A stretch of 64,000 nt of DNA from Acanthopleura granulata (taxonomy: Eukaryota; Mollusca; Polyplacophora; Chitonida; Chitonidae), in the NCBI GenBank assembly GCA_016165875.1, contig JABBOT010000011.1:6869705-6933704 (forward strand), read 5' to 3'. Positions within the stretch are counted from its first letter, which is position 1; every line of letters starts with the position of its first letter. The position numbers and the translations under genes are program-made. Below are positions 12,068 to 25,100 of the stretch, in pieces. The notes below the pieces were generated by a model. That model made no database searches and was not told the DNA's origin. It saw only the letters and a list, made by a program, of their open reading frames with translations.

Positions 12068-12590
12068 CACCACCCCACCCCCTCCCCTGAACTGCAGAGG
12101 TACATACATTTAACCTGGTTCAGATTATAGGCATATATGAGAATTAATATGGTTTTAGAATAAAAGCAAGAAAGGGATAAACTGATATGGTCACAGTTTT
12201 CCATTATCGGGAGTATAATAAACACCCTTCCAATAACAGGCCTACCTCGAAGTAAGGCATTTTGACGTTACCAAACCGCTGTTAAAACAGAAAATGTAGA
12301 CTAATTAATTTTCCTTCCTTAACATCCATGTTATAAATAGCTCTCTAATTATTTTCATCCTATGGATCTAAATGGGGGAAGGAAATACATGAAAAGCTGG
12401 CCAGGTCGATGTTACAGAGCACGATACGTAACTCTGAATTCAAGGCTCAACGCCGAGCTCACAAGCCTTAATTGGTAAGAAAAAGCGGGAAATATGCATG
12501 AAATGTGAGAATTTAGTATTGGAAATATAGCTACGGTGATCATTTTCTAAATACAGAGCCATGGTTGTTTTCTACGACACTTCATGTCTG

Positions 12591-12591
<1 letters not shown>

Positions 12592-12621
<30 letters not shown>
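12592..12621. repeat. (TA)n microsatellite
   Basis: About fifteen uninterrupted TA dinucleotides, 370 bp upstream of the ATG7 start codon. Confidence 0.97.
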
Positions 12622-12626
<5 letters not shown>

Positions 12627-12882
12627 AAACGCACGTGCATGTTTCCCTCTAAACATTCAGTGTAAACCTACATGCATATTGTAGAGGCCTACACTGACTG
12701 TTTTGTCTATAAAATAAACATAAAATACAGACACAGGGCTAAAGCATATGACTACATTTTCTGGTAAAACATATTCTTCAAAAAACCATTATGAATTGTC
12801 CTATATTCTCCGTATGTTGCAAAATTCTCCCCCCGTGATGAATTATTCATTACTCGCGACTGACTTAGAGGCACATGATCTT

Positions 12883-12909
12883 GGGTTAAAGGTCACCGTG
12901 TCATGTGAC
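12883..12909 (+). promoter_or_regulatory. Candidate DR1 plus CLEAR-like E-box upstream of ATG7
   Basis: About 80-106 bp before the ATG7 start codon. GGGTTA-A-AGGTCA (12883-12895) fits a nuclear-receptor direct repeat with 1-nt spacing. GTCATGTGAC (12900-12909) differs at one base from the CLEAR site GTCACGTGAC that MiT/TFE factors bind at autophagy-lysosome genes. Inference from motif and position only. Confidence 0.35.
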
Positions 12910-12988
12910 CATGCCAGAACAACAACAACGCCAGCAGGGAAGACGAGCAATTTATGGATGACAGCTGTGTTTTCGGATTGGTTATAGA

Positions 12989-13133
12989 ATGGAAGATGTG
13001 AAAAATATTTTACAGTTTGTGCCATTTTCAAGTGCTCTTGAGGCCGGCTTTTGGCACCAGCTGTCGAAAAACAAATTAGATGTTTATGGCTTGGACGAAT
13101 CGCCGAAAACTATCCATGGATTTTACTGCAATG
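12989..13133 (+). CDS. ATG7: ATG7 coding exon 1
   Basis: Residues 1-48 plus one base. The N-terminal signature [15 protein letters not shown] matches the start of animal ATG7. The donor is the gtttgt following AATG. Any 5' untranslated exon upstream is not resolved. Confidence 0.95.
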
Positions 13134-16100
13134 GTTTGTTTACATTATCACATTGCGAACCACCCATTTTTTGTGTTGGCTCTTTTTTTCATTTTTTCTT
13201 ACACCGAGCGTCTGCATTCATTAACCGTGAAAGCAATGCTATGGTAAATGTTAAGGTGGTACCTCAGAATGTAAGAGCTCAAGTTTTGCATACCATTCAT
13301 ATAAAGCATGATAACACATAGCGATGTTCTCGTCCACAACATAACGCTGTGTTAATTCTGACTTGACCGGGAGCCATATCGCCATATGGCTTCGGTGGCT
13401 GGTCGAACAATAGCTACTCAGCAACAGCATGCACGCAGGATATGGCCAAAATCACCATGAATTGTGTGCGTCTAGCCAGTGTTTTGGATAGCTGGTGTGG
13501 TGTGCCCGGCATGTGTGTTAGTGTTAATTACTTTATGTATTCAGCTGAAGTTTTGCATTCATTAGTCCTCTATAGACAGTCTCTTCTGTGACCTTGCTAC
13601 CAATTAAGTCTAAGGATAGAACATATATGGCTACAGTAACATACTTTGCTTTGCGACTGTGGCTGAAATGTTAATAGTGATAAACCCATTCTTGAAGTCA
13701 TTTAACTGCATGTACATGGAAAGCTTAAGAAAAGAAAGATTTTTTAAGAATCACTCATTCACCCCAAAATTATGTCCTAGAAATTTAAATTTTTCTTTGA
13801 TTGTTTATTTGTGTCAGAATTCACAACATTTCCAACTTCCTTGTGATAGGAACAGCCTAAATAATAGGTGAAATGGATAACATACTTATACTGTAAATTT
13901 TATTCTGAAAATTACCAGCTTGTTTTCATGATGTTTCAAACAATTTGACCCAATTTAAGAATTATCAACTTAACCCAGTGAAGTCTATATTAAATTTAAC
14001 AATGATGAGTGCTCAGTCATGCTGTTCTTTACTAGGTAATGATAAAATGCCACAAATAAGTATTTAGATGGATGTGTTTTTGTAATTGAAGGAGATGCTT
14101 CAGGGTTGCCAAGCAGGATGAGTGTGGATTTCACAGCTTTTGATGAGTGAGTCTAATAATGACAAAATTAAGTTACCTGGTGAAAGGTGGTGGTTTATTC
14201 TGCCCAGGTGCTTTAGATTCCTCCACCCTTAAACAATAGTTGTGATGTTGCACTATTGGTTGAACTGTACATTATTTTTCACGAATGCACTCTTAGTGGT
14301 TGGGGTTTTTTGAGATGCACTATCACCCAAAGTACGAAACGTGTGAAAGTTCGTGTTATGTTATGTGTGGAGGGTCAAGTATCGGTTTCAATCCCGTGAA
14401 AATGATAGTCATCGCCACTCTTTTATCTCACTCAGCTATCCGGGCAAACTTAAGTTACGCTTTTCTTTTTTTTGGCCACCATAACAATAACCTTCAGTAG
14501 TATAATCATCAATATATTTTCATTTATACTCATGATAGCAAGATTTCAGATCCAAATTGGGTGGTATTAATCCATACAAATAAAAATCTCATAAGTCATA
14601 GAATCAGCATAAAGGGGAAGGTGTTACTCTGTCCGTGAATTTAAAGGATATTCCAACGAGCAGAATGGCCGAAGCCTCCCACCAATGTGGTCGCTGTGAG
14701 TTGAAGACCAGCTCATGCTGGCTTCCTCTCCGGGCGTACGTGGGAAGGTCTGCCAGCAAACTGCGGCTGGTCGTGGGTTTCCCCCGGGCTCTGCCCAGTT
14801 TCCTCCCACAATAATGCTGGCCGCCATCGTACAAGTGAAATATTCTTGAGTACGACGTAAAACACGAATCAAATAAATAAATCAAATAAAACTAGCAGAA
14901 TTATTGCAAAAACTATTGCTTCAGTTCATACAGTGCACCAAAGTCACGTAGTTGTGAATGCAACAGCAGCCACCATGTACAATGTGTGCGTAGAAATCGA
15001 GTGCAGATATATTTGAATAACAATGCGTATGAAGACTAGACATTCGTGAAAAATAATGTACAGTGTGGCCAATGTTATACTTGCATTTAAGATGGAGAAA
15101 ACCCTTCCAACTGTACATTCGTAGAAAATAATCACCTTGTCACTCAGCACCTTGGCGATTATTTTGTACTAATGTACACTTACTTCTTGTTTTCTCCACT
15201 ACATAAACCTATTGCCGTGGTTTTAGTGAACCATTTCGTAGCATTGGTACAGCATTATTGGCTATAAGTAGCACAGTTTTATTGATTTATTTGATTGCTG
15301 TGTAATGCCATACCCAAGAATTTTTGCCTCATATCATCAGTGCAGTGTCATTGAAATAGGTGAAGGAAACTGGTTGGTCCGGGATAAACTACTGACCTTT
15401 GACAAGTGACTGATGGACTTGCCCAGGTGTAACATACAGGTATGCAGACCATATTGGTGGAAGAAATGTGATCAACGAATGAAAGGCTGCAAAACATATA
15501 GCCCCAGGAGAGCACTGAGTGTGATGAGAGCAGGGGTATCATTCTACAAATTAGCTGCCCCAAGGCAGGTTTTGAGCTCACACTTTGAAAAGCAAGCCCT
15601 CGTAACCAGCAAATCACAGCCCGTTGCTCTTAGTAACATTGTGACATCAAGAGGTATTTTAGCCAGTCAGTAACCTCCCATTGAAACATTTTAAAAGAGG
15701 CACAGATGAAAACAAAGGTCACTCAGGTTGTATGTAATGTTCAGTGAAATGAAACTGTAAGTTTCTGTAAGAAACTGGAGATGCAGTGCTGTGTTACATG
15801 TTACATAAGGAATGGGAAGGAAGCTGTTGATGTTACCAGGGATAAGACTGTTTCAAGCAAACCGAGGTATGTACACTTTTGCAAGGGATGGGGAGGAGGG
15901 AGAGATGGTTTTGGCTGTGAGGTTGAGGTACTTGCCTCTATGTAATCACCATCATATAAATTTGCCCTGAAAGGTGGGGTTAGTACTATTCTCTGACAAA
16001 GAATTTAGAAAGAAATTTCCATGCTTTATGGGCCTTTATCAGAAGAAGTCGTTGATACTATCCCGTGTAGTCTTACACAAAGTGTTGGCAAGTTTGCAAG

Positions 16101-19100
16101 TAGCTTGCCCAAGGTTGTTGGTTTATTCCAACACTCCAGGGTCTTTCACCAACTGCATGACCCCCACCACATTGTGTAGGGAAAATACTTGACCATGGCA
16201 TTAACAACAATCAAATACATAAGTACTCTTGCAGGTGATGTGCTTATCAAATAATCTTCACAGTGTGCTTTTCTTATTGTTTATTTTTGTTGTTGTCGTT
16301 GTTTACAGCCCTCCAAAGACACCTCCTAAATGTTTCACCAGTACCGGCACACTGATTAACTGTAACACTCTAGAGACATTCAAAAGTTGTGATAAGCAGG
16401 CCATTATCAAAACAGCAGGGGAACAAGTGAGTAATGTTCATTCAATACAGTCAATCAGTCATAAATGTAAATAGATATAGAAATTGATTATCAAGATTTA
16501 TGAAAGCTATTGGTGAAAATGTAGATTCTCCTTTTGCATTATTTGTTTGACCTTAAAATTTGAAGAGATACCTCCTGTTGGAAACAAATGACAGTCTCAG
16601 TATGTTCTTACTCCGCTGAATTTTAAAGCAAACATTAAAGTTTATACATGTGTAGATAATATGACTGCAAGAGTAAGGCCATCATAAAAACTATGGTTGT
16701 TGGGCTTTGCCTAACAGGCCTTCCAAAGAAGACCCTAAAGGTTTGTATTATGATTTTTTTTCCTCCATGTTAATTTCTTTAAAATTTAAAATTCCTGTCT
16801 TTTCCATTAGCCAGAGTATGACAAAAGAATCTTATACTGATTTTGCCTACAGAGGTATTTTTTGTAACAGGGTTGGTTAAACCCAGCAAAGAATTATGTA
16901 AGGATGTCCTAAGCCTCTCTGGCCCATTACACTTGACTCCTTGTTTTCTGCCACAGTGCACGTCATTTTACCCCCAGCATAAGAACTCCTTATTTCATTT
17001 TTGCCAGAAATTATCTCAAACAAATGTTACTTAATTATAAAATATTGAAGAAGAAAAACAGAAGTTAATGTCACCCTTAAAAATTTTCAGGATTATTCTG
17101 ACAAGAAACAAGGAATTGAGTGTGATTAGCCTCATGTTCCTACTGATGGAGTATGTGAAAGTGTTACCTGGGGATGCTAGGTGACTAGCTTTATGTGGAA
17201 ATGGGGGCCTCCATGGCTGAAGGAGTTAGCATGCCAGCATGTCGCAATGACCCAGGAGCCTCTCACTATTGCAGTCCCTGTGAGTTCAAGTTCAGCTCAG
17301 GCTGGCTTCCTCTCTGTCCGTACATGGAAAGGCCGGATGGTCGTATGCCGCTATTGTATAAGTGAAATATTCTTGAATACAGCGTCCAATAAATAAATAA
17401 TCTATTTTTGATTAAATGCACTGGTTTTTTTTCCACAGGGTACCTGGATTTACCTGGCTGTCATGTTTTTTTTTCTGTCAATAAACCTTGAGATCTATTA
17501 ATTAAAATAATCTTATGTGTTGTTCGAATGGAAGGTAATATTGTGCAAATAAATTTAGTATGGTACTGCAGTAAATACAGTAGCAAAACATGTACAATTT
17601 GGTGAAATTTCTCATTAAAATCAAACTAATAAAATCCCAAAAAATGTTCATGATTCACCAAATCTAGTGAGTAGTTGTATTTATTAATTTTACAGTTTTA
17701 CATGTTTTGTGCATTATTAGATATGGGAAGCAATAACATCGGGAAAAGCAATAGAAGAAACAGAACTTCTTGCGAGATTTGTTATGTTGACATTTGCAGT
17801 AAGTATTTGAAAAGCACCTGTTACAGAGCTTTGGAAACTAAAAACCATTATTTAAATGAATAGTGTTATGTTGTATTTGCCAATACACACAGAAATTTTA
17901 ATAGTTTAGGGCAGAAGCAAAGCACCTGTTTTAGAGTTTTGGAAACCCAAAAAACATTATTTAAATGGACAGTGTTTTGTTGCATTTGCCAATACACACA
18001 GAAATTTTAATAGTTTACAACAGAAACAAAGCACCTGTTTTAGAGTTTTGGAAACTAAAAGCCATTATTTAAATGGACAGTGTTTTGTTGCATTTGCCAA
18101 TGCTCACAGAAATTTTAATAGTTTACAACAGAAACAAAGCACCTGATTTAGAGTTTTGGAAACTAAAAACCATTACTTAAATAAACAGTGTTTTGTTGCA
18201 TTTGCCAATACGCACAGAAATTTTAATAGTTTACGGCAGAAACAAAGCATAAAATGTGGTACATGGTGTATAACGTTGAGTTATAATGTGGTACATGGTG
18301 TATAACATTGAGTTATAATGATTTACATGGTATATAACCTCGAGTTATAATGTGGTACATGGTGTATAACGTTGAGTTATGATGTGGTACATGGTGTATA
18401 ACCTTGAGTTTTAATGTAGTACATGTAAATTATAAATTTCATGATAATGCGTCTAGGTTATTAAATACTGTAGGAAGTTGTCATCTGTGAAGATGACCAT
18501 GTACATCAACAAATGTGCACCTATTTACATGTCTTTATTTCCACATAATTTATCCTTCTGTTTTGTAGGACCTGAAGAAGTATGTCTTCTACTACTGGTT
18601 TGCATTTCCGTGCCTGAATCCAGGTGACTTGGGTCTGTGCAGTTCACCTCAGCATTTGGATAAGCGTTTCATTTCATCTCAGGTGTGTGCTGAAGTGGCT
18701 GTAACACTAAAATGGCTGTTTTTTGGGGGGATTTGACACATAACAACATCTCACCAGAGTTAAAGTAAGTATTTGGGATTCAAGGACTACAGTGCAATCA
18801 GTGTCATTGGTTCATCTGCATCAACTGGCCAGTGAAATATGTTATGCCTTCTGTTTTACCATAATTGTATTGTTCTTTAACTCCCTAACTCCATAGTCTT
18901 CAAATAGCTCTCTATTTTAATGATTTTAACTACTATATATTAAAGAGTCGCAAGGAACAAACAATTGATTAATAATGGCATTATCTCCCTGTAGGGTTCA
19001 TGCAACATTTTGTGGAATACATATCTCCGATTTTCTATTTTTCCCCTCTTTTTTTTTCAGATCAATACTTTGTTGACGTCATACGATGCCTTCCAGATAA

Positions 19101-22100
19101 GACATTCCACAGGGTTTTTCATGATCTCCGAGGACAAGGACACATTGACTGTGGAGAAGCTGACCTCTGTAAAGACCTACCTGGAGAATTCGCAAAAGGT
19201 GAAGACATTTTGACACGATGTGCTACATCCTGTTTTCTGAACAGCTTATGTGATTCATTTATTCAGACTGAGGAAATGAAATTTGTGAATTTAAATAGAT
19301 GATCAGGAATTTTCATCAGAAATAATACATGTGTGTGATGATTAGTGTATTTAACTTTATACGGTATTTATCCCAAAAATTCGCCCAATGCATTTTTAGA
19401 GGCATGAAATAAAAATCACAATAAAATAAAATAAAAATTAGGTTTGAAACATTTATTTTTCCAGTAGGGTATTGTGCGAGCTTCCAAAAAAACACCTCAA
19501 TACACCTTTCTAACATCAGTGGATCAGGCAAAATGTGTGACTTGGTCATGGAGAAATTTTATGGTCTTTGATTTCTGAGTTCTCAATTCTCAATGACCCA
19601 CCAATGCAGTCACTGTGAGTTCAAGTCCAGTTCAAGCTGGCTTCCTCTCCGGCCGCACGTGAGAAGGTCTGCCAGCAACCTGCAAATGGTCGTGGGTTTC
19701 CCCCCCGGCTCTGCCCAGTTTCCTCCTACCATAATGCTGGCTGCCGTCGTATAAGTGAAATATTCTTGAGCGCTGCATAAAACACCAATCAAATAAATAA
19801 ATAAAATACGCATTGAAAATTTAAGGCAAAATAGAAAGCCTGGCTTGTGCTTAGCAGTGATGCTGAACTATCTCAGTACTAGTGTTCGTAATAGTTTTAT
19901 TAAAAAAATAAATCTAATTAAAATTAAGAAAGCATCTTCAGGATAGACCACTAAAATACCATGTTTCTCCTCATTTTGGGGGGTCAGCTTTTCTGCTCTT
20001 TTTAGCCAGTATACTTGTAATTGTGACAGAAATGCTCGGTTTCACTGTTTTCACATGGTTATAATCCATCTCGTGAACTACATATCCATATCTTACACTC
20101 TGCCAAAAAAAAAGAACTAGACGAGAAATGTAATTTCTTCCGGTCAACTCTACTAATATTTGCCCTAAAAATTAGAACATTTAGAAGATTTTTCTCTCAT
20201 GTGTTTATGTGGATATAAATGTTTTTATTTTTTTCATTATATCATTAATGTTTTCTTTTTCACTTTAATTTGCAAATATATATAATATCAGCTACCAACA
20301 TAAAAACTGAATATTTAATTCCACTTTTCTGGTTTAAAAAAGAAATAGAATAATATCTTTATATTAAGTATTTAAAGATTTTTTCACCCAATTATATGGA
20401 TGTAAATGTTTGCATTTTTTTTTTCATTATATCATTGTATTTTATTTTTCACTATATTGTGTGTATATGTGTAAATATGTGAGATGCCACCTGACAGATT
20501 AAATATTAAATAGCACTTTTCTCAAAGTTTTTCGTGATACAAGTACATATGCATGCACTTTAGATGACACTTACTTACCATTTTAGTTTTTTTCCTTCAT
20601 ATCATCCATGGGTGTGCTGAAATACTTGACTGTGCTTCTCTCAATGAAAAAGTATTGTTCAAAATTGCAGAGTTTTGTTTTGACAAAGTTTTCTACTCTA
20701 CATGTACTCATGAGTCATACTTGCCTTTTTGGTTGTTAGCTCTACTGGTCGAAGACCAGAAGAGGTTATGTATGAGCAAGTTGTCCTGTGTCCGTCTGTC
20801 TGTCTGTCTGTCGTCTGTTAACTTTCGTTTCAAAATGCTACTCATACAGTCTTTGTCCGATTTGAACAAAACTTTGGCAAGTCACTTTGGTCAAGTGTAG
20901 ACAACGTCAGGATACATAATTCATAGGATGGATTATCCATTTCAGTTATCGGTTGTCCGTCTGTCTGTGTGTTTATCCAGAAGATGCTAACATTTTCACC
21001 CAGAGTTTTTGTCTGATTTCAGGAAGACACAGTTCAAGTGTTGACTACATCAAGATACATAATTCGTAGTGTCAGTTTTCCATTTCAGTGATGGTTTGTC
21101 CACCTGTCTGTCTGTTCGGTTTAACATTTCCTTTGAAACGCTACTACTCATATAGTTTTTGTACAATTTCAGTGAAATTTAGTTAAAATTTAGACTACAG
21201 CAAGATACATAATTTGTAGTATCAATTTTTCATTTCGATGATTTCTTGTCCGTAATTGAGTTTTTAAATTTGGTAAAAATTATGTCACGTCTAAATACTG
21301 CTTAAAATGATTAAACAAACACACTATCTGGTGCTCCATGATGTCAGGATTACAAATCTGCACGGATTACTTTCGTGCAAAACAGATTTTCAGAATTCTC
21401 ACATTTAAATAACATTCATCAAAACCTTTACTATGGTTTGGGTTTCCAAAGGGTGTGTGTGCCAGAAGTAGTAGATCAAAGGCACAGTCTCTCCCTACAT
21501 GTGGCCCAGTCCTGGTATCTGTTATATTTTCTTTTCACTGGCTTTCATCATGGCCCCAGTTAACATTACTAAAGGGCAGATAGGTGCCTGACATTTCTCA
21601 AAACATACCTTTGGACGAAATGGTATGACCTTGTTTTCCATGGTTTAAATACTGGACAAAGGTTTCTTGGGTCCTGCCACTTTCACCGAAGGGATGCTTT
21701 CAGTACAGGCTTGCATTGTACCTACATGTAACACTCTTTTTAGGTTCAAATCCAGTTAAATCCTGCTGGTCATTTTCTGTCTCTTTTTTTTCATGTATCA
21801 TCAAATTATTAGGCACTACAGCCTAGTCCTAGCACTATGAGGTTCAAATTCAGTCTGTTTCTTATCATTTTTAAATGGAAAGTTTTTCCCCACAGTTTTT
21901 ATTGTTCAACCTGACCTACTTTGGATGCCATGTTGCCATGAATAGAATGTTTTGACATGTCATTTTCTCGAGTACGGTGTATGTGATTGAACTGAAATTT
22001 ATAATACAGATAGAACACTTCGGGGAAAGTTGACTGTATGAAAAGCGTTTTCATGTCTTCATGAAAACTGTGGAAATGCACTGATTACCGAAATTGTCAT

Positions 22101-25100
22101 GTGACCAAAAGTTTCTGAATGTAAATATTTTAACTATGCTACCTGATGCAGTTTGATGTCCTGGTCACAAGATGTGATCTTATTTATTTCCTGCAATGTA
22201 TACTTTTGATGCAAATTATGATCAAAGTTCGCAATAGTGCAGTTTTCCCCTTGTTTGGAGGTGGTGTGACAGAAAACTGTTACAGCTGTTATGTTAAAAA
22301 TTGTGAAGTGCCAAAAAAAAAAAACAGAAATTCCCCCATATTTAGACATCACATGATAGGAAACCGTTATAGTTGAAAGCTTGAAATTCGTTGAGTGCAG
22401 TTTACCGTGAGAGTGGAAATCATTCTTGCTACACTGTGTTCTTTATGTCATTTGTCAAGGGCTATGAGCAAAAGACCAAAGCTGCATTGCTTCCACACTG
22501 GTTTTTAGTGATAAGCGCATTGTATACGATACCTGGAAGTCACGGGCTCAAATCCAGTTCATTCTTTTACAGTCTTTTCATTTTTTTTTCTCTTTTTTAT
22601 TACCATGAAGTTATCATGGGACTGCCAGATATGGTAAATAGGTAATAGCATGGACCCCGGAAACGTTGTTGGATAACAGCTTTAATTTTGTGATTGACTC
22701 TTTCAGATCATGCTAGGTTTTGCCGATCCAAGTACTCTAGAAACCTACCCAGGATGGACATTGCGAAACTTCCTGTGCTTGGCCTCTTATCACTGGTAAG
22801 ATTTCAAATTATAACCCATGTTGTATCGAAGAAAAATACAAATAAACCCTACCTGAGTAAATGCAGAATCTGGCTGATCAACTGAATAGCTTAGCATAAT
22901 CAATAAACAAAGTAACTCCAAGGAAATTCGTTTTGGCTTTCTTAATATTTCATTTAATTAAGTCTTCCTCAGGAGAAATGTGCTATGTGAGGAAGGGATA
23001 GATGTATATAGTCAGAACATGAAAATGAATTTCTCCTGAGTTATTTTGCTTATTGTTTGAGTAAATCCAGTTGATGCACAGTGGATCACCGTGTATTAGA
23101 ATATAGACAGTAAATGATCTAAATTTACCTGTGATTATGTTACACATTTTGCCTGATTTTGAGATTTATATTGATTTTAAGAACATGTTTTGAGATTGGT
23201 TTGCAAGTTCGGTTGATTTTCTACTAGAAAAATATATATTTCAGTCCCAAAATGCAATATTTTATAGTACAAATGAATTGCTTTTGAAACTGCGCTTTTT
23301 TGGGTTGAAATTTTAGGCTACTTACCATATTGTTTTTCAGGGGAGACAAACTGCAGGAAGTTGAGGTTGTGTGTTTCAGAGACCGGTCCAAAGATGGGAA
23401 CAGAGATGTAAGTCACAGTTTGGTGTTCACTGTGAAGTTATCTCCACTTGGCAACTTGACAGGTAGGCCCACATTGTAGAATTTCTGTATTTTACCTTAA
23501 GTTTAGCATTTTCAAAAAAATAAAATGATACGTTTGATGCCAACACTTAAGTTTTTCCTATAAGAAAACAATCATATTTCAAAACATAACTCTTAAGTGG
23601 CCCTGTAAGGTGGATGAATGAATAAGAATCAAGCGAAAGATTCCACTTGAAAAATGCTAAAACCTCGGTTGAAAATATAGTATGTGATTATTATCTCTGG
23701 ATGAGGATGACATTTTGTACAGAGGTTGACACTATGCTAAGCTTGAGTTCTGGCCATTCAGTTTTGGTGGTCATCGTGGTCTGAATCCTGGAATTTTACA
23801 AAGGAAGACAGCAGTGTGGAGTATTGTCCCTTTGTAGTGTAGGAATTTATAGGTGTAGCTGGTCTTCATGCCAGCAAGCTACAGATGGTCGTGGGTTTCC
23901 CCCCGGCTCAGGCCCGGTTTCCTCTCGCCATAATGCTGGCCATGGTTTTATAAGTGAATACATAGTAAAAGACTGATCAAATAAATTTAGAAATAAACAC
24001 ATAAATGCATAAACAAATGAATGAATAAATTTTCCAATTTTATAAGTGAAATATTGTTGCGTAAGACGCCAATCAAATAAGTAATAAATACATATAAGTA
24101 GCTTTGACGGATGTTTGCACTCTAAGAGTACCTTCTAGTTTAATAAAACTTTCCTGTCCACTTCATTTTTGCTATGGTTAACGATTGTTGACACGGGTGT
24201 GATATTTTCTTTCTCAGAATGTCCTAAGGTGTTAGGCTGGGAGAAGAATGTCCGGGGTAAGCTGGGCCCCAGGATGGTGGACCTGAGTTCCTCTATGGAC
24301 CCGACCAGGTGAGACATCGGAGTCACACACATCTCTCGGGGTTTCAGCACAGACTTAGATTAGGGAAACATTGCTTTTTCTACATATACTGTCACTGGTG
24401 AGCCACATTATCAATATGGCCCATAAAATCCACCATACAATCAAAACTTTTGACTACGTTTAATTTGGTGAAAGAAATTGTTGAAAAATCAGTGAAGGAA
24501 TTTTCAAATAGTTTTTTTAATGGTCTTTTCTTTCACCATAACTTCATTTTTGTGTGGTCTTTCACTCCAGTTAACTTTATGTTGGGATCAGACTTTGGTC
24601 TTAGCATGATAGGAAAATCTTCATTTATCATGTTTTATTTTCTTAGAATATTATTCTTAGCACAACTTAGGCTTAGCCCAGTCATAAGGCATAGGAAAAG
24701 CACAAAGCATGTAAACATGAAACACAGAAAGGAAGCAGTTACTCGGGGATTTTGTGTACTGTGATGAAAGCGTGTGTGTGTTTAGCTTTTGGACCAGGCC
24801 AAACTAGAGTTTAATGAAGACTATGTATTCCACTGATCTTTTGAGGGTTAACCTTGTGTCTGCCATTATGGTTGAAATTCTCCAGCATCAGCTCTTAATG
24901 CACAGGTACTACCAAAAACCCAGATGACAAGTTTTTTGCTTTTTTTCTATCCTATCATTCTGATACCCATAAAACTTGAGGGTATTTTTTGATGAAAGTC
25001 TTAGCTGCTGTGTTTATTGTTGGCGCAGATTGGCTGAGTCAGCAGTTGATCTCAACTTGAAGCTGATGCGCTGGCGACTTCTGCCTGAACTTGACCTGGA

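Noticed and set aside
14604..14885. Minus-strand frames of 82-93 codons
   Set aside because: They read through the antisense of a SINE; similar frames recur at other SINE copies (for example 43584-43844 and 10254-10451).
23395..23415. Internal gtaagt in ATG7 exon 8 as the true donor
   Set aside because: Splicing there would remove the conserved [12 protein letters not shown] strand and lose the phase match to exon 9.
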